Of a DNA stretch of 64,000 nt, positions 62,401 to 64,000 are shown in pieces. Origin of the DNA: Eutreptiella sp. 'Long Island Sound 2002' (taxonomy: Eukaryota; Euglenozoa; Euglenophyceae; Eutreptiales; Eutreptiaceae); the NCBI GenBank assembly GCA_964036045.1, contig OZ038385.1, positions 42,042,884 through 42,106,883 of the forward strand, read 5' to 3'. The notes below the pieces were generated by a model, which was not told the origin of the DNA, did not search any database, and was given only the letters and a program-made list of their open reading frames with translations. The position numbers and the translations under genes were made by a program. Position 1 is the stretch's first letter, and each line of letters starts with the position of its first letter.

Positions 62401-62980
62401 GAATCTCGGAAGCAGCGCGCCGGAGTTCCGCGTGTGCCTCAACCTGCCGACCGGGAGCGACGACTTCTGGGACGACAGCGACGAGGAGGCCAAGGGCCGC
62501 ATCCACTCGGCACTGAAGTACGTCAAGCGGACGTCGCGGAAGGGCACCCAGTTCCTCCGCCGCGGCTCGTCGCTGCGCAGCCCGCGCCGCGGCCGGTCCC
62601 GGTCCTGGAGCCTCAATCCGTTTGACCGGGCAGCCAATCCGCTGACGAAGGACTCGCTCCGGGACCTCGTCCCCGACGAGGGGGAGCGCTCGCCCCGCAG
62701 GCCCTCGCGGCTGGACAGCGAGCAGAGCCCAGAGGTCCTTTGCCTCCCTCGCCAGTCGCCAGGGCTGTCCTTTGAGAGCGAGATGTCCCCCCGCCCCCCC
62801 TTTTCACTGCGGACGGCCTGGGGTCATCGGTGGCAGGATGCCGTTAACCGACGGCAGTTGGCTGTTGATTGCCAACCGACGACGGTTGGCCGATGGATTG
62901 CAAGTGCTCGCCGACTGGCGCTATGCGGTGGTCCCAGGGTACCTGAGGTCGGCACTTTTTTCTTTTTAGAGGGGGCCTGA
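37625..62980 (+). CDS. giant modular membrane protein gene (eight exons, mucin/sushi/RCC1/ankyrin)
   Basis: Reconstructed as 37625-38447, 45013-45102, 47195-50318, 53978-54140, 54935-56149, 56399-56961, 59063-59564 and 61163-62980. All introns are GT-AG and all seven junction phases agree (1, 1, 2, 0, 0, 2, 0), giving about 2,765 residues. Order: signal peptide; Thr/Pro/Ser-rich region; Ser/Pro repeat; two DCGGSC motifs; an unidentified 190-residue domain; PAN-like; DSxGDGW module; sushi-like; RCC1 propeller; Ser/Thr/Pro linker; Cys-rich segment; three membrane segments (about 2224-2247, 2283-2307, 2318-2338); zinc cluster; ankyrin-like; acidic and Arg/Ser-rich tail. Inference: a cell-surface receptor or adhesion protein with glycosylated ectodomain and cytoplasmic tail. 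I know no named family with this architecture. The start and the last 73 residues are the least certain parts. Confidence 0.7.
38885..39790 (+). repeat. about 450-bp tandem duplication in intron 1
   Basis: GATGGGACACAGGGT recurs at 38958 and 39392 (offset 434), TTCTGTGGTGCAG at 39088 and 39552 (offset 464), and CCCCTCCCCCCCCGGCGCGGC near 39178 and 39638. AGCGGCGCCCCTCGCAGCACA near 39303 and 39763 begins a third partial unit. Confidence 0.8.
40120..40606 (+). repeat. minisatellite of acceptor-like units (CTCTCTTCTGATACAG + poly-C)
   Basis: About 16 units of 24-32 bp, each a pyrimidine tract followed by CTGATACAG or a close variant, length varying mainly in the C run. Every unit resembles a 3' splice site. 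The minus strand reads as Gly-rich GGGG(L)YQKR frames of 138-193 codons, which are artefacts. Confidence 0.9.
40705..41193 (+). other. orphan coding-like fragment, unidentified
   Basis: A 162-codon frame whose second half ([20 protein letters not shown], then [18 protein letters not shown]) has protein-like composition and no homopolymer runs. The next part of the sequence (to 41345) reads better in another frame ([21 protein letters not shown]), suggesting decay. No family recognised; a transposable-element relic is possible. Confidence 0.25.
41361..41675 (+). other. orphan coding-like fragment, unidentified
   Basis: 104 codons ([20 protein letters not shown] ... [17 protein letters not shown]) with C/G-ending codons and protein-like alternation of hydrophobic and charged residues. 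It follows the previous fragment and is followed by poly-C. No domain recognised. Confidence 0.25.
42545..42596. repeat. cluster of CACGTG palindromes
   Basis: TTCACGTGAATTCACGTGAA at 42545-42564 is a perfect 20-base palindrome with two CACGTG cores. A third, TCACGTGAATTCACG, follows at 42582. It may be a binding-site cluster or the end of a decayed transposon, since coding-like sequence begins shortly after. Confidence 0.7.
42613..43299 (+). pseudogene. decayed coding region, unidentified (transposon-like)
   Basis: A 228-codon frame. From about 42840 it reads like a real protein ([19 protein letters not shown], then [17 protein letters not shown], then [20 protein letters not shown]). It stops at TAA 43297-43299, but protein-like sequence continues two bases later in frame 3 (43302-43505: [20 protein letters not shown] ... 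[16 protein letters not shown]). Base composition is more AT-rich than the exons of the host gene. The frame break and setting inside an intron suggest a dead insertion. Family not recognised. Confidence 0.35.
43302..43505 (+). pseudogene. continuation of the decayed coding region
   Basis: 67 codons in frame 3 with no ATG at the start, ending TGA 43503-43505. The residues alternate hydrophobic and basic as in a folded domain. Read together with 42613-43299 it suggests one ancestral protein with a frameshift. Confidence 0.35.
43586..43642. repeat. AT-rich inverted repeat (possible cruciform)
   Basis: GTTCATAATT at 43586-43595 is the reverse complement of AATTATGAAC at 43633-43642. Between them lies the palindrome TTCATATATGAA plus a second CATATATGAAC. 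It separates two coding-like fragments and stands out in an otherwise GC-rich region. Confidence 0.75.
43680..44115 (+). pseudogene. orphan coding-like fragment, unidentified
   Basis: From ATG 43680 the frame reads [20 protein letters not shown], then [19 protein letters not shown], then [20 protein letters not shown]. After about 44095 it enters a poly-C tract and loses protein character. The composition suggests a real protein fragment with one hydrophobic helix. It could be part of the same dead insertion as 42613-43505. Confidence 0.3.
45013..45102 (+). CDS. exon 2: short Ser/Pro-rich linker exon
   Basis: 90 bases (30 codons) between CAATCGCAG and CCAG/GTATCC. It reads [20 protein letters not shown] and so on, the same composition as exon 3. 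With a G from exon 1, its leading AT makes GAT (Asp), and its trailing G makes GAT with exon 3. Both flanking introns are phase 1, so the exon could be skipped or duplicated without frame loss. Confidence 0.65.
45103..47194 (+). other. intron 2 (2.1 kb)
   Basis: GTATCC to TTTTCAATTTCAG. It contains poly-C near 46239 and the 80-bp dispersed repeat at 46439-46520. ORFs up to 177 codons (minus strand 45900-46433) have no recognised domain. Confidence 0.6.
46439..46520 (+). repeat. 80-bp dispersed repeat, copy 1
   Basis: CCTTCCCTAGGCCCGGTCAT through AGTGAATGGG is repeated at 53121-53202 with about three differences. Copies lie in introns 2 and 3 of the same gene. No coding sense or terminal repeats seen. 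Confidence 0.85.
47195..50318 (+). CDS. exon 3: Ser/Pro 34-residue repeats, DCGGSC motifs, C-terminal domain
   Basis: 3.1-kb exon. Residues about 317-1086 are 23 copies of a 34-residue repeat (parts: [29 protein letters not shown]), presumably an O-glycosylated extended stalk. Then come two Cys-rich copies, [19 protein letters not shown] and [19 protein letters not shown], a motif common in eukaryotic extracellular proteins. The last 190 residues (from [16 protein letters not shown] to [12 protein letters not shown]) look like one or two beta-rich domains I cannot name. The donor CAACAG/GTGTGC leaves two bases (phase 2), completing AGA with exon 4. Confidence 0.75.
47230..49540 (+). repeat. 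102-bp coding minisatellite, 23 units
   Basis: Unit of 102 bases (34 codons), highly homogeneous. Units differ mainly at TCTCCGTCGAAC (SPSN) versus TCTCTGTCCAAC (SLSN). From unit 10 to 18 these alternate, a 204-bp dimer period. Units 5, 16 and 19 carry distinct variants. The unit is open in all plus frames and on minus, so long overlapping ORFs (841, 792 codons) are shadows. Confidence 0.95.
50521..50867 (+). mobile_element. TTAAGGACC-family inverted-repeat transposon with 21-bp array
   Basis: Perfect 14-base terminal inverted repeats AGGGCGGTCCTTAA (50521-50534) and TTAAGGACCGCCCT (50854-50867). A third inverted copy at 50564-50577 makes a 57-bp fold-back at the left end with a T-rich loop. 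The body has about nine 21-bp units (CCAACCGCCGTCGATTACCCT type), then a conserved segment ending TTTTTTTTTGGCTG before the right terminus. No coding capacity. A 4-bp AGGC flanks both sides but may be chance. Confidence 0.8.
51271..51840 (+). repeat. pair of about 125-bp direct repeats in intron 3
   Basis: 51271-51400 and 51719-51840 share GCATACCCCAAGATATGGGA (51301 and 51750, offset 449), CAGACGTCTAACCC, TTTTGGGACAGAAAATGATC and TTTTTCGATTTTGA. Small indels only. Confidence 0.85.
51847..52935 (+). repeat. five tandem copies of a roughly 190-bp repeat
   Basis: Repeated landmarks are CACTGCGTGTC, CTGCCACAGTCATTTGTGGG (or close), CATTGGACAGCTC, GGTTCCGAGAGG and GCTCATCTTGGTGTGGAC. They start near 51847, 52250, 52440, 52630 and 52825. 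The first copy is interrupted by the 39-bp array. The units contain 116-codon-scale frames that mirror the repeat and are not credible genes. Confidence 0.8.
51998..52235 (+). repeat. 39-bp minisatellite, about six units
   Basis: Unit with landmarks GTGCTCTGGGGGCTCAGAG and TACTGTAGTTGCCCGCATC. The first four units are almost identical and the last two degenerate. It is nested inside the first 190-bp repeat. Confidence 0.9.
53121..53202 (+). repeat. 80-bp dispersed repeat, copy 2
   Basis: Near-identical to 46439-46520 (see that entry). Followed directly by a poly-G tract. Confidence 0.85.
53501..53800 (+). mobile_element. TTAAGGACC-family inverted-repeat transposon with probable target-site duplication
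   Basis: Ends AGGACGTTCCTTAA (53501-53514) and TTAAGGACCGTCCT (53787-53800) match at 13 of 14 positions. ATCCCTGGT lies directly before the left end and, after one base, directly after the right end: a 9-bp direct repeat consistent with a target-site duplication. Inside are six or seven diverged 21-bp units (for example CCAACCGCTGCCGGTTAACAG) and a T-rich tract beside the right end. Knowledge: duplications of 8-11 bp are typical of Mutator-like elements. Non-autonomous. Confidence 0.8.
53978..54140 (+). CDS. exon 4: PAN/Apple-like Cys module
   Basis: 54 residues: [20 protein letters not shown], then [17 protein letters not shown], then YFLARSGG. The spacing of Cys and the [16 protein letters not shown] pattern resemble the PAN/Apple or related adhesion folds. 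The acceptor GCCCAG at 53977 is preferred over CAG at 53948 because it fits phase 2 from exon 3. The donor is CACAG/GTGCTT (phase 0). Confidence 0.65.
54141..54934 (+). other. intron 4 (0.8 kb)
   Basis: GTGCTT to CTCCTGCAG. Contains poly-G (54170), poly-C (54301) and long pentanucleotide microsatellites up to the 3' end. Confidence 0.65.
54572..54860 (+). repeat. pentanucleotide microsatellites (AAAAC)n then (CCAAT)n
   Basis: 54572-54629 is nearly pure AAAAC. 54630-54860 is TCCAA/CCAAT with increasing divergence to CCAAC and CCACT. The second part supplies a pyrimidine-rich upstream of the exon 5 acceptor. Plus and minus ORFs here ([17 protein letters not shown]) are artefacts. Confidence 0.95.
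54935..56149 (+). CDS. exon 5: DSxGDGW module, sushi-like domain, first RCC1 blades
   Basis: 405 residues. [21 protein letters not shown] with [22 protein letters not shown] (about residues 1425-1490) is a module often seen in large extracellular proteins of protists. An unnamed beta domain follows. [10 protein letters not shown] ... [11 protein letters not shown] ... [11 protein letters not shown] (about 1628-1684) has the Cys, Gly and Trp pattern of a sushi/CCP domain. The exon ends with the N-terminal half blade ([12 protein letters not shown]) and two RCC1 repeats ([27 protein letters not shown]). Acceptor CTCCTGCAG, donor CACCAG/GTGTGT, both phase 0. Confidence 0.8.
56150..56398 (+). other. 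intron 5 (249 bp) with a poly-A minisatellite
   Basis: GTGTGT to CTCGCTCCAG. It carries about four units of roughly 30 bp (GTGCACGCGACTTACGCC plus a poly-A run) at 56248-56362. Confidence 0.75.
56399..56961 (+). CDS. exon 6: RCC1 repeats
   Basis: Three and a half RCC1 repeats with motifs GTAHSAF, GGAHSAV, GDAHSAF, GGQHSAL and [38 protein letters not shown]. Knowledge: RCC1 repeats of about 50 residues build a seven-bladed propeller. The repeats here are about 55 residues. The donor GGGCG/GTGTGC leaves two bases. CG plus G from exon 7 restores an Arg and the motif [10 protein letters not shown], matching the earlier [10 protein letters not shown] and supporting the junction. Confidence 0.85.
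57014..57500 (+). mobile_element. TTAAGGACC-family element with about fifteen 21-bp palindromic units
   Basis: The left end CGGGGGATCTTTAA with an inverted TTGAGGACCCTCC and TTAAGGACCCCCC repeats the fold-back of 50521. GTAAGGGCATTTTTCCACA and, after the array, CCGCCGTCGG..GCGGCTTTT..GCAT..GGAACACTTT also match. The array of CCAACCGCCGTCGGTTACCGT has about 15 units against about nine in the 50521 copy, so copy number changed after dispersal. Each unit core AACCG-CCGT-CGGTT is a small hairpin. The right terminal repeat is not recognisable. Confidence 0.75.
58778..58830 (+). mobile_element. diverged fold-back relic of the same family
   Basis: AGGGCCTTTAG ... TTTTTCG CTAAGGATGGTCCTTTAAGA resembles the left fold-back of the family, without a body. 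Divergence makes this tentative. Confidence 0.35.
58920..59062 (+). repeat. GCCCTGCAC-rich minisatellite ending in the exon 7 acceptor
   Basis: About six to seven units with core GCCCTGCACCCCCCTCCCCA or the shorter GCCCTGCACCCTCCTTAT. The last unit reads TCTGCCCTGCAG and is the 3' splice site. Similar GCCCTGCA(C/T)CC words occur earlier at 58748-58776. Confidence 0.85.
59063..59564 (+). CDS. exon 7: last RCC1 blade, mucin-like linker, Cys-containing segment
   Basis: Completes the propeller with [20 protein letters not shown] and the closing half blade [13 protein letters not shown] 55-residue Thr/Pro/Ala linker follows, then [20 protein letters not shown] and [15 protein letters not shown], a small domain continuing into exon 8. 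Donor GGCACAG/GTACAG is in phase 0. Confidence 0.8.
59794..59985 (+). mobile_element. TTAAGGACC-family inverted-repeat element, short form
   Basis: Left end GGGGCTGTCCTTTA and right end CTAAGGACAGCCCT are inverted repeats. A T-run lies near the left end. The body has one or two palindromic units (CCGACGACGGTTG) and GACTGGCGCTATGCGG, shared with the copy at 62761. No 21-bp array, no ORF, no clear target-site duplication. Confidence 0.7.
60474..60765 (+). repeat. about 52-bp tandem repeat, five to six units
   Basis: Units centred on AAAGTGGCTACATAACCCCTGGCCA and variants, near 60528, 60585, 60638, 60690 and 60735. Moderately diverged. Confidence 0.75.
61163..62980 (+). CDS. exon 8: three membrane segments, LIM-like zinc cluster, ankyrin-like, C-terminus
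   Basis: Opens with [20 protein letters not shown]. Hydrophobic segments: [40 protein letters not shown] and [17 protein letters not shown]. Then CPVC, and CVLC with HASC 18 residues later (CX2CX18HX2C), the spacing of half a LIM finger. [21 protein letters not shown] (about 2478-2498) is an ankyrin repeat. An acidic stretch ([13 protein letters not shown]) and an Arg/Ser-rich tail ([16 protein letters not shown]) look like phosphorylation or binding regions. From 62761 to the TGA at 62978-62980 the frame lies in a transposon copy. Either it provides the true C-terminus or the exon ends earlier at an unseen donor. Confidence 0.75.
   Translation, partial: DPGCPACPACTRNFTEAQVGSVHTIPLGSGRDVQVLVVYHPRSPAATRLRTAAPGFEVTMRVAHTSSSLMVLVVVLCTLVVAPLLPCLVGARSWRSWTTTQSIGSKKMWQLMARTGARPRFTHTWIQVMLVSGVYLALVGGAWVLAFGLMRHAAPVSAAEWAGVGVACAGLLLLGGVGLRALRDDVRQVCPVCHKPTSRWRFVGTYFPQLLKDAPPAKGHTSCLRCVLCRKPVVTDLWAGAPAHRRLHASCWDLHCGRVCAQPDFGPAWGSAPEVTEEEVAALVVATIRHPSLESTRALLDRFPDLRARYGPVWGDYPSALHCAARAGNVPALRLLLEGRAGPPDVPVCADDPAACSFGFTSLLPEQNDVYVFQPPATYNARPVYVGHRTGQYLYYYEPDEGAPGRAGWCIHENLGSSAPEFRVCLNLPTGSDDFWDDSDEEAKGRIHSALKYVKRTSRKGTQFLRRGSSLRSPRRGRSRSWSLNPFDRAANPLTKDSLRDLVPDEGERSPRRPSRLDSEQSPEVLCLPRQSPGLSFESEMSPRPPFSLRTAWGHRWQDAVNRRQLAVDCQPTTVGRWIASARRLALCGGPRVPEVGTFFFLEGA
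62761..62978 (+). mobile_element. TTAAGGACC-family element overlapping the 3' end of the big gene
   Basis: Left end AGGGCTGTCCTTTG. Body with GTTAACCGACGGCAG, CCAACCGACGACGGTTGG and GACTGGCGCTATGCGG, shared with 59794-59985. A T-run and a degenerate right end TTAGAGGGGGCCT at 62966-62978. The stop codon of the large ORF begins on its last base. Confidence 0.65.
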
Positions 62981-63788
62981 AGAGCAGTGCTTTGCCTGGC
63001 ACCCGCCCTCGTTGATGGCATGGGGTGACGCCGGTTTGTACCTGGGACCCAATCCTGCTGCCGCATCCTGCAACTGTGATGTGCCATCACGGCTGTACGA
63101 GGATCTGGGACTGTCTGGCCTCCCTCCCTCCCTCCGTCCATCAGGCCCTCGGTCCGTCCCTCCCATCCATCGTCCTCTCCCTTCCTCCCTCTCCCCATCA
63201 GTCTGGGCTGCCTTGGGTGGGGCAAGTCCCGGCTGTCTGCTGGTGGCCGTGCTCCGCCAGCAAGGCCTGGGGCAGCCGAGAGGCATGCCAACAGTGCAGG
63301 GCCCCTCTGTGTCTAAGTCTGCGTCCCTCTCTCCCTTCCTCCACAAGTGCTTCCCTTGATGAGTGTCGGTGGGTGAGTGAGTGTGGATGTGTGTGAGTCT
63401 GTGCAAGTGAGTGGGAGGTCTGCATGGTAGCACCAACAGCAGCAACGGCAACAACAGCAAGGACGATTACCACGATTTGCAGCAGCAGCGGCAACAGCAG
63501 CAGCAGTACCAGCAGTAGCAATGGAAACAACAGCCAGGTGAATGACCACAAGGATTGCAGCAGCAGCAACAGCAACAGCAGCAGCAGCAGCAACAGCAAC
63601 AACAGCAAGGACAATGACCACAAGGATTGCAGCAGGAGCAGCAGCAGAACCGGCAACTACAGCCACCCCCCCCGCATTTTGGGGCCCCGGCTTCCCCGAA
63701 ACAGCCCAAAATGTAGCCTGAATCAGTGGATTTCTGGTAGTGGCGGTAAAAAAAAAGGCCATTTAATGAAGGTGTTTGTGTTGTGGTG
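62981..63788. other. 3' flank of the large gene, no gene seen
   Basis: Unique sequence with short TCCCTCCC runs, then the CAG/CAA repeat. CATTTTGGG (63675-63683) and CCCAAAATG (63705-63713) form an inverted pair. No clear AATAAA polyadenylation signal. Minus-strand Leu-rich and Cys-rich ORFs are products of the CAG repeat. Confidence 0.5.
63424..63660 (+). repeat. CAG/CAA-type trinucleotide repeat with a duplicated block
   Basis: Imperfect runs of AGC/AAC triplets. The segment AATGACCACAAGGATTGCAG occurs at 63541 and 63614, so a 70-bp block is duplicated. It can be read as Ser/Asn-rich on plus and poly-Leu on minus; neither is supported as a gene. Confidence 0.85.
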
Positions 63789-64000
63789 ATGAATACCTCG
63801 TCAGTACCAGGGACCAACGAAGGTGGTGCGTCAAGTGCTGCCAAGAAGACCAAACCTAATCAGCCCAAGCAGCCTGGTAAGAAGAAGCATGTTGCGAAAC
63901 ATATGACAGTTGATCAGCGTGTTGAGAAGTTTGGTAAGTATGGGCTGTACAACAACAAGAATTTACTGATGTGTAAATGTTGTGCGAAGAAGGTGGGTCA
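63789..64000 (+). CDS. 5' part of a BED-finger/hAT-like protein, runs off the window
   Basis: Open from ATG 63789 to the end (70 complete codons). MNTSSVPGTNEGGASSAAKK begins a Lys/Pro-rich basic leader (KPNQPKQPGKKK), then RVEKFGKYGLYNNKNLLMCKCCAKKVG. The pattern of an aromatic/Leu stretch followed by LxCxxC matches the start of a BED-type zinc finger, as in hAT transposases and CGGBP1-like proteins. The zinc-binding His residues would lie beyond the window. Codons are far more A/T-rich at third positions than in the large gene, which suggests a mobile element or different origin. Confidence 0.5.
   Translation, partial: MNTSSVPGTNEGGASSAAKKTKPNQPKQPGKKKHVAKHMTVDQRVEKFGKYGLYNNKNLLMCKCCAKKVG

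Noticed and set aside
61289-62506. 405-codon antisense ORF under exon 8
   Set aside because: It is an Arg/Pro/Ala-rich shadow of GC-rich coding sequence without domains.
63198-63656. Poly-Leu minus-strand ORF
   Set aside because: It is the complement of the CAG trinucleotide repeat.

Overview
This window looks like nuclear DNA of a GC-rich unicellular eukaryote, possibly an alga. The evidence is a multi-exon gene with GT-AG introns in consistent phase, a tyrosine-recombinase transposon, tRNA-derived inserts, short transposons in introns, and very abundant satellites, minisatellites and poly-C/poly-G tracts. No bacterial operons, CRISPR arrays or rRNA are visible. The lineage cannot be fixed from the sequence alone.

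Layout. Positions 1-87 are the 3' end of an upstream gene. Positions 88-4831 hold no convincing gene, only a duplicated 100-bp block, a 21-bp minisatellite and a short transposon relic. Positions 4832-35724 are dominated by one satellite, about 27.7 kb in four arrays and roughly 43% of the window. It is built from 7-bp units, nearly all of two types (CAAGACA and CCAGCCA). The arrays are interrupted by a 2.2-kb tyrosine-recombinase element (19657-21896) and by two copies of a 463-bp insert carrying tRNA-like A and B boxes. The satellite lacks stop codons on both strands, so the many ORFs of several hundred residues in it are artefacts.

Positions 37625-62980 hold one large gene that I reconstruct as eight exons with all seven junctions in phase, encoding about 2,765 residues. 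The predicted protein has a signal peptide, Thr/Pro/Ser-rich mucin-like stretches, 23 copies of a 34-residue Ser/Pro repeat, two Cys-rich DCGGSC motifs, a PAN/Apple-like module, a DSxGDGW module, a sushi-like domain, a seven-bladed RCC1 propeller, a second mucin-like linker, three membrane segments, a LIM-like zinc cluster and an ankyrin-like segment. It resembles a giant cell-surface receptor or adhesion protein. Its introns hold minisatellites, duplications and orphan coding fragments.

A dispersed family of small inverted-repeat transposons (ends like AGGGCGGTCCTTAA) occurs about seven times, mostly in introns of this gene. One copy has a probable 9-bp target-site duplication, some carry tandem 21-bp units with a palindromic core, and one appears to supply the last 73 codons and stop of the big gene. 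At the right edge (63789-64000) a new reading frame resembling the N-terminus of a BED-finger/hAT-type protein starts and runs out of the window.
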